Shown here: positions 25,082 through 34,387 of the stretch, in pieces
How the letters are laid out: each line of letters starts with the position of its first letter
Position numbering within the stretch: position 1 is the first letter of the stretch
Origin: an uncultured Flavobacteriaceae bacterium
Lineage (GTDB): Bacteria > Bacteroidota > Bacteroidia > Flavobacteriales > Flavobacteriaceae
Direction: 5' to 3'
Assembly: GCA_947504035.1 (NCBI GenBank)
Contig: CANNGA010000016.1
Span: 1-64,000, forward strand
DNA length: 64,000 bases
Translations under genes and position numbers: made by a program
The notes under the pieces: generated by a model
The model's database searches: none
What the model saw: the letters and a program-made list of their open reading frames with translations, nothing else
Told to the model about the DNA's origin: nothing

Positions 25082-25870
25082 ATGAATGAAAAAGTAACTC
25101 TTTTTTTAAATTCAGACCTCTTAGATAGATATCTAATAGGAGAAACAACCGCTGCAGAGACTGTAAAGGTTGAAACTTATATTTCAAAGTATCCTGAAGT
25201 ACAAAATGCTTATAATACCTTGCAATACAATTTAGAAATTGTTTCTAAAAGTAATGCGCAGGAAGCACCTCATCACGTTTTAACGTCTATTTTAGAAGAA
25301 TTAGACGATGCGCCCGTTATTGCCATAAACCATAAGAAGAACTATAAAAAGTGGTATAAGTTATCTGTTGCAGCCAGTGTTGCTGCTGTAGCTTTCGCTG
25401 CAACTGCATATCAATTTTACAATCAAAACTTAAAACTCAATCAAGAAAATCAAGTCGTTGTTGAAGAAATTTTCGATCTAAGAAATGATATCGAGATGAA
25501 CAACAAAAAATTGGATGAGATCATGGCACAGTTTAAGCGTTTAAACGACCCTGAAACGCATAAGTACATTATGCAAGGGAACCACCGCGCAAGAGACTTG
25601 AAAACAGTTGCATATATCAATCCAAAAGAAAAAACATCTATGATTGACGTGGTGTCTCTACCCCAATTACCAGAAGAAAAATGCTACCAAATTTGGGCAG
25701 ATTTACAAGGTAAAATGGTAAGCTTAGGAATTTTAAGCGAAGCAGACAGACAACTTAAACGCATTCCTTTTCAAGAAAATGCAAGCGGTTTAAACATCAC
25801 TATCGAACCTAAAGGTGGTAACGCTACAGCAACTACAGAAAACACCGTAGCAGAGATTAATCTACAGTAG
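25082..25870 (+). CDS. Anti-sigma factor (RskA-like)
   Basis: A 262-residue protein. The N-terminal helical domain (about 1-75) would bind the sigma factor encoded just upstream. One membrane segment follows (about 93-110, LSVAASVAAVAFAATAY), then a coiled stretch and a C-terminal periplasmic domain of the anti-sigma-K type (MIDVVSLPQLPEEKCYQIWA). It probably holds the ECF factor at the membrane until an envelope signal arrives. Confidence 0.88.
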   Translation: MNEKVTLFLNSDLLDRYLIGETTAAETVKVETYISKYPEVQNAYNTLQYNLEIVSKSNAQEAPHHVLTSILEELDDAPVIAINHKKNYKKWYKLSVAASVAAVAFAATAYQFYNQNLKLNQENQVVVEEIFDLRNDIEMNNKKLDEIMAQFKRLNDPETHKYIMQGNHRARDLKTVAYINPKEKTSMIDVVSLPQLPEEKCYQIWADLQGKMVSLGILSEADRQLKRIPFQENASGLNITIEPKGGNATATTENTVAEINLQ

Positions 25871-25912
25871 AAATTTTATATTATATAATTAATCCATTAT
25901 TTTATAATACTG

Positions 25913-25949
25913 AAAACGCCTCTTTTCATAACTTTGAAAGAGGCGTTTT
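25913..25949. terminator. Bidirectional terminator
   Basis: AAAACGCCTCTTT and AAAGAGGCGTTTT form a stem with A-rich and T-rich flanks between the anti-sigma gene and the convergent aquaporin gene. Confidence 0.8.
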
Positions 25950-25989
25950 ACTTGCTATTAATAGTCATTACTACATGGGGACTATGCTA

Positions 25990-26673
25990 TTATTTATCAA
26001 AAAAAGTTTTATGTAAAAGCCCTGCAACCACTGCTCCAGCTATAGGAGCAATCCAAAACAACCAAAGTTGTCCTATAAATTCACCACCAGCAAATAAAGC
26101 CTGACTTGTAGACCTAGCAGGATTTACAGATGTATTAGAAATAGGAATACTAATCAAATGAATTAAGGTTAACCCCAAACCTATAGCTATTGGCGCAAAA
26201 CCTTTAGGAGCTCTAAAATTTGTACTCCCCAAAATGATTAACAGAAAAAACAAGGTCAATATAAATTCTGCCACTAAAACAGACATCAAGTTATACCCTC
26301 CAGGTGATAAATCGCCATAACCATTAGCTGCAAAACCACCAATAGTTGTGAAGTCCGACTTACCAGTAACGATCACATATAAAGCACCAGCGGCTACAAT
26401 TGCACCTAATAACTGCGCCAAAATATAGCCTAAAAGTGCTTGGCCTTCAAACTTACCTCCTGCCCACAGGCCTAAAGATACCGCAGGATTAAAATGCCCT
26501 CCAGAAATATGTCCTACAGTATAGGCCATTGTTAAAACTGTAAGTCCAAACGCTAAAGAGACTCCTAACAATCCAATTCCTACTTCTGGGAATGCCGCTG
26601 CAAACACAGCACTACCACAACCTCCAAAAACAAGCCAAAATGTTCCAAAAAATTCTGCCAATAATCGTTTCAT
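25990..26673 (-). CDS. aqpZ: Aquaporin Z-type water channel
   Basis: A 227-residue MIP-family channel with six membrane helices. Both pore motifs are present: NPA in [11 protein letters not shown] and NPA in [14 protein letters not shown], followed by the Arg of the selectivity filter. GGHFNPAVS and the narrow-filter residues suit a water channel (AqpZ) rather than a glycerol facilitator. Confidence 0.94.
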   Translation of the reverse strand: MKRLLAEFFGTFWLVFGGCGSAVFAAAFPEVGIGLLGVSLAFGLTVLTMAYTVGHISGGHFNPAVSLGLWAGGKFEGQALLGYILAQLLGAIVAAGALYVIVTGKSDFTTIGGFAANGYGDLSPGGYNLMSVLVAEFILTLFFLLIILGSTNFRAPKGFAPIAIGLGLTLIHLISIPISNTSVNPARSTSQALFAGGEFIGQLWLFWIAPIAGAVVAGLLHKTFFDK

Positions 26674-26791
26674 AATCTTTAATATTAAGTATTTAGTTTA
26701 TAAGTGTTTAATAATGAGACCCCTCTATTCGCGCAAAGTCACAAGTACTAATTATTGTTCTAAATAAGATTAAGAGGTTTCACAAAAATTG

Positions 26792-26799
26792 TATCTTTG
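26792..26799 (+). promoter_or_regulatory. -7 element upstream of the small membrane-protein gene
   Basis: TATCTTTG matches TAnnTTTG and lies 15 bases before the ATG at 26814. Confidence 0.45.
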
Positions 26800-26813
26800 C
26801 AGAAAGCATTTTT

Positions 26814-27020
26814 ATGAAACTTTTTTTAATTACAATAGGTTTATTAGGCATCGGTGTAGCAGGTATTGCTATCAAAATATGGGCTAAAAAAGATGGTAAG
26901 TTTGCAGGTACATGTGCCAGTCAAAACCCTATGTTAAATAAAGAAGGAGAAGCCTGTGGCTTTTGCGGAAAAACACCAGACCAATTCGATAACTGTAGCG
27001 AACCTCAACATTCTAACTAA
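26814..27020 (+). CDS. Small membrane-anchored Cys-rich protein
   Basis: A 68-residue protein with one N-terminal hydrophobic segment (residues 2-22) and a short hydrophilic tail with conserved-looking cysteines (TCASQ, then CGFCGKTPDQFDNC). A CxxC pair may bind metal or be redox active. It is followed after 3 bases by a glycosyltransferase gene and likely starts this operon. I recall similar small proteins in flavobacteria but no function. Confidence 0.7.
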   Translation: MKLFLITIGLLGIGVAGIAIKIWAKKDGKFAGTCASQNPMLNKEGEACGFCGKTPDQFDNCSEPQHSN

Positions 27021-27023
27021 TAC

Positions 27024-28139
27024 ATGATTTTTCATGATATTATCTTCTACAGCTTTGCTGTAGTACTTTTTTTTCAATGTAGTTATTACCTATTTCTATT
27101 TGGTAGATTTGCATTTTCAAAGCTACAACAAACCACACGCCAAGAACAGCTTCCGGTATCTGTCATTATTTGCGCTAAAAACGAAGCCGAAAACTTAAAG
27201 CAATTTTTACCAGCAGTCATAGACCAGCAGTATCCTCATTTTGAAATTGTTTTAATAAATGACGCTTCTAGCGATGCTACCCTAGACGTTATGGAAACCT
27301 TTGCGGAGGCACATTCAAACATTAAAATTGTAGATGTAAAATCTGTAGAAACGTTTTGGGGGAACAAAAAATACGCGCTAACACTTGGTATAAAAGCAGC
27401 TACACATGATACTTTATTATTTACAGATGCCGACTGCGCTCCCATCTCCCCTTTATGGATCGAAGAAATGACGGCTCCTATTCAAGCTAAAAAAACAATA
27501 GTACTGGGCTATGGCGCTTATAAAACGGTAAAAAAATCGTTTTTAAATAAGCTTATACGCTTTGAAACCGTAACTACTGCCATGACCTATTTTGCCATGG
27601 CAAAAATAGGCAGTCCTTATATGGGGGTTGGTCGTAATTTAGCCTATACTAAAACGCAGTTTTTTAAGGCTAATGGGTTTGTTAAACACATGAAAATACG
27701 TTCTGGCGATGACGATCTTTTTGTAAATCAAGCCGCCACCAAATCTAATACAACTTACTGTATTTCTAATAATAGCACAACCCTTTCTATACCTAAAACA
27801 AGCTTTGCCTCTTGGTTTAAACAAAAGCGCCGACACATTTCTACGGCCCATTACTATAAATTACAGCATAAACTAACTTTGGCTTTATTTTACATTACCA
27901 ATGTGTTATTTTATGCCTTAGGTATCACATTACTAAGTATTGGCTATCTCCCGTTTTACGTCATTCCTTTAATAGGAATACGATTCGCCATTCAATATGC
28001 CGTCTACAATGGTGCAGCCAAAAAGCTCAACGAAAAAGGGCTGCTCTTACTGCTTCCATTTTTAGAATGCTTTCTAATTACTTTTCAATTCGTTATATTT
28101 ATATCTAATAAAGTTTCAAAACCTAACTATTGGAAATAG
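27024..28139 (+). CDS. Family 2 glycosyltransferase, membrane-bound
   Basis: A 371-residue protein with an N-terminal membrane helix, a GT-A catalytic domain (VSVIICAKNEAENLKQFLPA, LINDASSDATLDV, and a TDADCAP metal site) and two or three C-terminal membrane helices. GDDDLFVNQAA and QKRRH are the usual acceptor and Q/RxxRW-like region (KQKRRH). It adds sugars to a lipid or polysaccharide of unknown kind. It overlaps the next sigma-factor gene by 10 bases. Confidence 0.88.
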   Translation: MIFHDIIFYSFAVVLFFQCSYYLFLFGRFAFSKLQQTTRQEQLPVSVIICAKNEAENLKQFLPAVIDQQYPHFEIVLINDASSDATLDVMETFAEAHSNIKIVDVKSVETFWGNKKYALTLGIKAATHDTLLFTDADCAPISPLWIEEMTAPIQAKKTIVLGYGAYKTVKKSFLNKLIRFETVTTAMTYFAMAKIGSPYMGVGRNLAYTKTQFFKANGFVKHMKIRSGDDDLFVNQAATKSNTTYCISNNSTTLSIPKTSFASWFKQKRRHISTAHYYKLQHKLTLALFYITNVLFYALGITLLSIGYLPFYVIPLIGIRFAIQYAVYNGAAKKLNEKGLLLLLPFLECFLITFQFVIFISNKVSKPNYWK

Positions 28140-28675
28140 AAGACGCCATCTCACGAGCAAAACAAAATGATCAAAAAGCATTTAATTTTTTAGTAGAAAG
28201 TTATTGGGATGCGGTATATGGGTTTCAGCTAAAACGTGTACAAAACGAAAATGATGCCGAAGACATTACCATACAGTCTTTCGCTAGAGCCTTTGATAAA
28301 ATTGACACTTTCGATACCAACTATACGTTTAAAACATGGCTCATTACCATTTCTAAAAACATCCATATAGATTTACTTCGGAAAGAAAAAAACTCTATAA
28401 CCAATACCATTTCTAATACAGATAGCAATGCTTTCGAGGTTATGGATGCCTCTCCGTCTATTGAAGACAAACTTATTACAGAGCAGAATTTAGCAAAATT
28501 ATTAAGAGACATTAAAAAATTAAAACCGCATTACCAACAAATCATTAACCTAAGATTCTTTCAAGAGTTGAGCTATAAAGAAATTGCCCAACAACTTGAT
28601 GAGCCTATGACCAATGTAAAGGTGAAACTATTGAGGGCTAAAAAACTATTAGCCGAAATTATTCGCAAAAAATAA
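28130..28675 (+). CDS. ECF RNA polymerase sigma factor without adjacent anti-sigma
   Basis: A 181-residue sigma-70 family factor. Region 2 includes AEDITIQSFARAFDKID and FKTWLITISKNIHIDLLR. Region 4 includes FFQELSYKEIAQQLDEPMT and NVKVKLLRAKKLLA. It starts at a TTG inside the glycosyltransferase gene, and its stop shares a base with the start of the Nramp-like gene. No anti-sigma gene adjoins it, unlike the pair at 24.5 kb; control may be by expression of its operon. Confidence 0.9.
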   Translation: MEIEDAISRAKQNDQKAFNFLVESYWDAVYGFQLKRVQNENDAEDITIQSFARAFDKIDTFDTNYTFKTWLITISKNIHIDLLRKEKNSITNTISNTDSNAFEVMDASPSIEDKLITEQNLAKLLRDIKKLKPHYQQIINLRFFQELSYKEIAQQLDEPMTNVKVKLLRAKKLLAEIIRKK

Positions 28676-29916
28676 TGGGTAAACTAAAACACTTAGGCCC
28701 TGGACTTTTATTTGCAGGCGCAGCCATAGGCGTTTCGCATTTGGTACAATCTACAAGAGCAGGAGCCGATTTTGGTTTAGGCCTTATCTGGGCTTTGGTA
28801 TTGGTGACCTTATTTAAATACCCCTTTTTTCAATACGGGCCACGTTATGCCGCTGCCACTGGTGAGAGTCTTCTAGAAGGTTACAAAAAACTAGGTAAAG
28901 GGGTATTGATAGCCTACTACCTCATTACATTTGGAACTATGTTTGTTATACAAATGGCAGTCACCATTGTAACTGCAGGCATAGCCTCCTCCTTATTTAT
29001 AACTTTCGACCCTATACCTATTGGCAGTATTAGCATTTCTAGTGTACAAATCTGGTCTGTTATAATTCTTATCATTTGCTTACTCATTCTTTTGCTTGGG
29101 AAATACAGCCTTTTAGATAAACTCATGAAAGTGATTATTATTACGTTGTCCATTAGCACCGTAATTGCAGTAAGTATGGCACTGGCCAACACTACCACTC
29201 CTATACCATTACAACAAACCTTTCCTAAAACAGCCACAGAGATTGCTTTCTTAATAGCATTTATGGGCTGGATGCCTGGGCCTATGGATATTTCGGTATG
29301 GCATTCGCTATGGACAATAGAAAAAAAGAAAAACCAAATAGCATTTTCAACTCAAAAGGCCCTATTCGATTTTAACGTTGGGTACGTAAGTACCATTCTG
29401 TTAGGTATAGGTTTTCTTCTTTTAGGCGCTTTAGTCATGTACGGCAGCGGAGAAACCTTTAGCAATGCCGCAGGTACCTTTGCAGGGCAATTGATACAGA
29501 TGTACACCTCTAGCCTTGGCACTTGGGCCTATGTAATTATTGGTGTGGCCGCATTTACGACCATGTTTAGTACTACACTTACTACCTTAGACGCCTCACC
29601 AAGATCTATGCATAAAACCACCGAACTGCTCTTAAACACTCCTTTAAAATTAGGCTATCTGTTTTGGGTATTACTGCTATGCTTTGGTTCTGTTATTATT
29701 TTTATGTTTTTGGCTTCAGAAATGGGCTTACTCATTAAAATTGCTACCATATTATCCTTTATTACGGCACCATTTTATGCCATTATAAACTATAAACTTA
29801 TATCAAGTCATCACATGCCCAAGACATTACAACCCTCTAAAGGATTACACCTTTTGAGTGGGTTGGGTATTTTATTTTTAATAGGCTTTAGTATTTGGTA
29901 TCTCAGTACCCTATAA
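28675..29916 (+). CDS. Nramp-related membrane transporter with altered metal site
   Basis: A 413-residue protein with about eleven membrane helices and the Nramp fold: GPGLLFAGAAIG in helix 1, STRAGADFG after it, and GWMPGPMDISVWHS in helix 6. Classic Nramp metal importers have DPGN in helix 1 and MPH in helix 6. Here helix 1 reads GVSH in place of DPGN, and helix 6 keeps the Met but has Gly for the next motif positions, so manganese or iron transport should not be assumed. The subfamily is common in Bacteroidota. Its ATG overlaps the sigma gene stop by one base. Confidence 0.85.
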   Translation: MGKLKHLGPGLLFAGAAIGVSHLVQSTRAGADFGLGLIWALVLVTLFKYPFFQYGPRYAAATGESLLEGYKKLGKGVLIAYYLITFGTMFVIQMAVTIVTAGIASSLFITFDPIPIGSISISSVQIWSVIILIICLLILLLGKYSLLDKLMKVIIITLSISTVIAVSMALANTTTPIPLQQTFPKTATEIAFLIAFMGWMPGPMDISVWHSLWTIEKKKNQIAFSTQKALFDFNVGYVSTILLGIGFLLLGALVMYGSGETFSNAAGTFAGQLIQMYTSSLGTWAYVIIGVAAFTTMFSTTLTTLDASPRSMHKTTELLLNTPLKLGYLFWVLLLCFGSVIIFMFLASEMGLLIKIATILSFITAPFYAIINYKLISSHHMPKTLQPSKGLHLLSGLGILFLIGFSIWYLSTL

Positions 29917-29940
29917 TTAAGCTTTTAAAAGAATACTTTG

Positions 29941-29948
29941 TATCTTTG
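29941..29948 (+). promoter_or_regulatory. -7 element of lipA
   Basis: TATCTTTG matches TAnnTTTG and ends 17 bases before the lipA ATG. Confidence 0.45.
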
Positions 29949-29965
29949 TTATTCAATTTTTAGCT

Positions 29966-30844
29966 ATGCAAAAAGAGATGGTTTCTAATATCGTACCAGA
30001 GCGCCAAGCCAAGCCTAAATGGCTACGTGTAAAGCTTCCTACAGGAAAAAAATACACCGAGTTAAGAGGTTTAGTGGACAAGTATAAACTCAACACAATA
30101 TGTACCTCTGGGAGTTGTCCAAATATGGGAGAATGTTGGGGAGAAGGTACCGCTACATTCATGATTTTAGGAAACGTATGCACCCGTTCTTGTGGATTCT
30201 GTGGTGTGAAAACAGGCCGTCCAGAAACTGTGGATTGGGATGAACCTGAAAAGGTAGCACGTTCTATAAAGATTATGTCTATAAAACATGCTGTATTAAC
30301 GAGTGTGGATCGCGATGACTTAAAAGATATGGGAAGTATCATGTGGGCAGAAACCGTAAACGCTGTACGCAGAATGAATCCTGAAACGACATTAGAAACG
30401 CTAATTCCAGATTTTCAAGGTATAGAACACCATATCGATAGAATTGTAGCTGTCGCTCCAGAGGTGGTCTCTCATAATATAGAAACCGTAAAACGTCTTA
30501 CCCGAGAAGTTCGCATACAAGCTAAATACGAAAGAAGTATGGGCGTTTTAAAGTATTTAAAGCAACAAGGGCAAAGACGTACCAAATCTGGTATTATGTT
30601 AGGCTTAGGCGAAACCAGAGAAGAGGTTATAGAAACCCTACACGACCTTAAAGCAAATGATGTTGATGTTGTTACCATAGGCCAATACCTACAACCAACT
30701 AAAAAACATTTGCCTGTAAAACAATTCATAACGCCCGATCAATTCGAAGAATTTAAAGAAATTGGTTTAAATCTAGGGTTTAGACATGTGGAAAGCAGTG
30801 CTTTAGTAAGATCTTCTTATAAAGCACAAAAACATATAAACTAA
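29966..30844 (+). CDS. lipA: Lipoyl synthase
   Basis: A 292-residue radical-SAM enzyme that inserts two sulfurs into octanoyl groups on lipoyl domains. Both iron-sulfur sites are visible: [12 protein letters not shown] (auxiliary cluster) and [10 protein letters not shown] (CxxxCxxC radical SAM). The C-terminal RSSYKA gives the final serine ligand. Length is normal. lipB is not in the window. The gene stands alone with its own promoter element. Confidence 0.97.
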   Translation: MQKEMVSNIVPERQAKPKWLRVKLPTGKKYTELRGLVDKYKLNTICTSGSCPNMGECWGEGTATFMILGNVCTRSCGFCGVKTGRPETVDWDEPEKVARSIKIMSIKHAVLTSVDRDDLKDMGSIMWAETVNAVRRMNPETTLETLIPDFQGIEHHIDRIVAVAPEVVSHNIETVKRLTREVRIQAKYERSMGVLKYLKQQGQRRTKSGIMLGLGETREEVIETLHDLKANDVDVVTIGQYLQPTKKHLPVKQFITPDQFEEFKEIGLNLGFRHVESSALVRSSYKAQKHIN

Positions 30845-30922
30845 AAATCGCTGTAATTATTCGTAAAAAAAAGATATTCTCTATTATAAATATTTATATT
30901 TACTATTCTATATTATGTTAAG

Positions 30923-33169
30923 ATGTTCCTAAAAAAGCAGTTCTTATTTATTGTTTTGATATTAGTATCACTACACACGTCTTCTCAAAATGCCATTGAG
31001 AATGACCCCGAGATCATACAAAACAACATAGATTATCGGATAGCACAATCTGAAAAAGATATTGATAACTTTAATTATTTTGAAGCTCAAAAAACCTTAG
31101 ATGAGGCTTTAAAATTAGCTCAAGAAGCTAACAGCAAAAAAAGCATTGGTCTTATCTACTCAATTAAAGGCAGACTGCATTTAATTATTGATGAACCAGA
31201 AACCGCTATCAATTTTCTTAATAAAGCTGTTGAAATGCAGCGGATTACTAATGACGGTAAAAACTTAGGGCGCTCTTACAAAACCTTTGGAGATTTATAC
31301 ATGTCCAAAAGAAATATCCCCCAAGCACTAGAATCTTACAGAGCTGCAAAATCTAAATTTCAAGAAGAAAAACTACTGCCTGAATTAGCAGAAACACTTC
31401 TAGCAGAAGGTAATGCTTACATAAGATCGAAGCATTATAATAAAGCCAGAAGCCTTGTAGAAGAAGCCATATCTATTTCAAGAAAAGAAGACTTACATGC
31501 CACACTTAGTAGTGCGTTAATTAGTCATGCTAAAATTTACAACATTTTAGACGAACCAGAGAAAGCGTTTAATTTTGCTAAAGAAGGCCATGATATCGCC
31601 ATACAAAACAAATTTTACGACACTAAAAACAATGGTTTTTTAGTGCTTAGCTGTATTTCAGAAAACAAAGGAGACTACAAGATTGCAAATACATATCTAA
31701 AATCTCATATACAACTTACAGACTCGATTAATACGGTTAAACGCTCTAATCTATCTCCCGAAATTCGCAAGCAATTTTTAATGATCAAACAAAATAAAGA
31801 TCTTGAAAAAAGCAAAGCTGAACTAGAAAAAGCCAACAATAAAAATGACTTGAGTACTCTCATTTCTATTTTAAGTGTCGCGCTCATTACCATTTTATCA
31901 CTCTTAACCCTATCATTATACAAAAACAACAACATAAGGTTGAAAACCAATAATATGCTTCATAAAAAAAATAATGAGCTTATTATTGCAAAAGAAAAAG
32001 CAGAACTCGCTTCTCGAACAAAGGCTAACTTTTTATCTACTGTTACTCATGAACTTAGAACGCCGCTGTATGCCGTTACAGGTTTAAGTAACATGCTTTT
32101 AGATGAAAACCCAAGACCAGAACAAGTACAACATTTAAAGTCTCTAAAGTTTTCGGGCGATTACCTTCTTACGTTTATCAACGATATCTTACAGATTAAT
32201 AAAATTGAAGCGAATAAAGTAGAAGTAGAAGCAGAACCTTTCAATTTAAAAAAGAAAATCAACAACATTATACTGGCCTTAAATAATTCGGCTTCAGATA
32301 ATAATGCTGTTATACATTTTGAATACGATAAAGATTTACCTGAAAATTTTATTGCAGATCAACTTAAAATTTCTCAAATCTTAATTAATTTGGTGGGTAA
32401 CTCTATTAAATTTACCAAAGATGGCGATATTTGGATTAGAGTATACAAGATTAACCAAAAAGATGATATTTACGAACTTCGTTTTGAAGTTGAAGATAAC
32501 GGTATAGGCATCTCTAAAGAGAAACAAGAAAACATGTTTGAAAGTTTCTCACAAGGTTCCATACAAATTAATAGAAAATACGGCGGTACAGGTTTAGGCC
32601 TTTCTATCGTAAAAGGACTTATAGATATTTTAAAAGGAAAAATTTATTTGCAGAGTAGTCTTGGAAAAGGCACAACCTTTTTCTTTGAAATACCTTTAGA
32701 ATATAACGAAGCTAAAGAAAAAGAAGCACGAGAAACTGCAAAAGTAGTACAAGTGAGACCAGATATAGACCTTAGTAGTGTTAAGATTTTAGTTGTTGAA
32801 GACAATAAAATCAACCAAATGATCACTAAAAAAATCCTATCTAAAATGGGACTTTACTGTGAAATTGTTGACAATGGTGAAGCCGCTGTAGATCAAATTA
32901 GGGCCAATACCTACGATATCGTTCTCATGGACATACACATGCCTGGGATTAGTGGTATTGAAGCCACTAAGATTATACGCAGTTTCGATAAAGAATTGAC
33001 CATTTTTGCGCTTACAGCTGTAACTATCGAAGATAAAATGCAAGAATTTGAAGAGGCAGGATTTACAGATATTATCCCTAAACCATTTAAACAAGAAGAA
33101 TTCGAAAAGAAACTTTTTAATGCATTAGCAGATAAAGACAAGAATTCCTCATCATCATCTTCAGCTTAA
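30923..33169 (+). CDS. Hybrid histidine kinase/response regulator with TPR sensor
   Basis: A 748-residue protein. Signal peptide (about 1-22), then a periplasmic set of TPR helices (about 40-290), one membrane segment near 313-335 and a short coiled coil. The HisKA domain has phospho-acceptor H376 in VTHELRTPLYAVTG. The ATPase domain has NLVGNSIKF, DNGIGIS and GGTGLGLSIV. The receiver has phospho-acceptor D670 in IVLMDIHMPG. There is no DNA-binding domain, so output must pass to a separate partner. It ends in a run of serines. The closest relative in the window is the kinase at 51.7 kb. Confidence 0.93.
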   Translation: MFLKKQFLFIVLILVSLHTSSQNAIENDPEIIQNNIDYRIAQSEKDIDNFNYFEAQKTLDEALKLAQEANSKKSIGLIYSIKGRLHLIIDEPETAINFLNKAVEMQRITNDGKNLGRSYKTFGDLYMSKRNIPQALESYRAAKSKFQEEKLLPELAETLLAEGNAYIRSKHYNKARSLVEEAISISRKEDLHATLSSALISHAKIYNILDEPEKAFNFAKEGHDIAIQNKFYDTKNNGFLVLSCISENKGDYKIANTYLKSHIQLTDSINTVKRSNLSPEIRKQFLMIKQNKDLEKSKAELEKANNKNDLSTLISILSVALITILSLLTLSLYKNNNIRLKTNNMLHKKNNELIIAKEKAELASRTKANFLSTVTHELRTPLYAVTGLSNMLLDENPRPEQVQHLKSLKFSGDYLLTFINDILQINKIEANKVEVEAEPFNLKKKINNIILALNNSASDNNAVIHFEYDKDLPENFIADQLKISQILINLVGNSIKFTKDGDIWIRVYKINQKDDIYELRFEVEDNGIGISKEKQENMFESFSQGSIQINRKYGGTGLGLSIVKGLIDILKGKIYLQSSLGKGTTFFFEIPLEYNEAKEKEARETAKVVQVRPDIDLSSVKILVVEDNKINQMITKKILSKMGLYCEIVDNGEAAVDQIRANTYDIVLMDIHMPGISGIEATKIIRSFDKELTIFALTAVTIEDKMQEFEEAGFTDIIPKPFKQEEFEKKLFNALADKDKNSSSSSSA

Positions 33170-33182
33170 ATCAATGAGCACT

Positions 33183-34193
33183 TTAGTGCTGTGTACTACA
33201 ATACCATTTTAAAAGGGTATTAAAAAGAGCAGCATCATCTATTTGTACGGTGATTGGCAAGTAAAACAGTTTTGGCTTTAAATTGCTGTAATGCTGTAAT
33301 CGCATAAAATCTTTTTCAGTCGTTAAAATCGTCTCTTTCGTCTCTAATACAGCAATATCATTAGGCGTAAAATCGTGATGGTCTTTATAATTAAGATGTT
33401 CAAATTGTAAATTCTTAGCCTGTAAAAAAGCCACTAATGGCTTTGCATTGGCAATACCTGTAACCAAGGTAAAAGTACTTAAATGGCTAAGCGGTTTATT
33501 GTTGTCTTTAGAAAACACAGTTTCTGAATACACAATAGAACTAAAAAAAACATGTTGGTGTGCCAATGGTTGTATCGCTTTAATGTAAGCCGTTTTCATA
33601 GCTGTATTTAAAGATGCAGGGCATTTAGTAACCACAATAACATCTGCGCGTTTGTAACCAGATCTAGGCTCTCTTAAATCGCCAGTAGGCAATACAATAT
33701 CTTTAAAAAAAGGATTGGCATAAGTCGTTAACATTATATGAAACCCTGCTTTAACGTTTCGATGTTGAAAGGCATCATCTAGTAAAATCAATTCAGGTGC
33801 TGGATCTAGTTGTAATAATTGACGAATACCATGAACGCGATCGCGATCTACCGCAACTGCTACAGACTGTCCAAACTTATTAAAAAACTGAAAGGGCTCA
33901 TCTCCTATCATCGCTGCAGTAGTGTCTTCATGCGCTAGCTGAAAGCCTTCTGTTTTTCGTTTATAACCACGGCTTAAGGTGGCCATGGCATAGTCCCCTT
34001 CCAAAACGCGTATTAAATACTCTATCATAGGTGTTTTTCCTGTGCCACCTACACTCAAATTCCCCACACAAATAACAGGTGTTTTGAAAGTTGTTGTCGT
34101 TTTCAAACCCCAATCGAAAAAACGATTGCGCAACCAAGTCACACAAAAATAAATAGGTACTATTGGGTATAACAGTATTCTAAGCCACTTCAT
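33183..34193 (-). CDS. lpxK: Tetraacyldisaccharide 4'-kinase
   Basis: A 336-residue inner-membrane kinase of lipid A synthesis that phosphorylates the 4' position of the disaccharide. The N-terminal hydrophobic anchor (YPIVPIYFCVTWLRN) is followed by the P-loop NLSVGGTGKTPM and LLDDAFQHRNVK, the expected metal-binding region. Length is normal. It is convergent with the hybrid kinase gene (13 bases between). Confidence 0.95.
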   Translation of the reverse strand: MKWLRILLYPIVPIYFCVTWLRNRFFDWGLKTTTTFKTPVICVGNLSVGGTGKTPMIEYLIRVLEGDYAMATLSRGYKRKTEGFQLAHEDTTAAMIGDEPFQFFNKFGQSVAVAVDRDRVHGIRQLLQLDPAPELILLDDAFQHRNVKAGFHIMLTTYANPFFKDIVLPTGDLREPRSGYKRADVIVVTKCPASLNTAMKTAYIKAIQPLAHQHVFFSSIVYSETVFSKDNNKPLSHLSTFTLVTGIANAKPLVAFLQAKNLQFEHLNYKDHHDFTPNDIAVLETKETILTTEKDFMRLQHYSNLKPKLFYLPITVQIDDAALFNTLLKWYCSTQH

Positions 34194-34310
34194 CCAATTA
34201 ATTTTTACATCTAAACACGAAATATAGTAAACAATTACATAGGAGTATCGTATAAATTGGCTAAAAGCTTTAAAAACGAGCTATGCTGTTGTAAAACACA
34301 AGTACTAAAA

Positions 34311-34340
34311 AAGGACGCTAACATAACCATTAGCGTCCTT
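34311..34340 (-). terminator. Terminator of the LRR lipoprotein gene
   Basis: AAGGACGCTAA and TTAGCGTCCTT form an 11-base stem; on the minus strand it is followed by a run of T, about 50 bases after the stop of the gene at 34388. Confidence 0.8.
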
Positions 34341-34387
34341 ACTTTATCTAAAATAAATATCGTTATAATGTCTCTACACTAGCTGTA

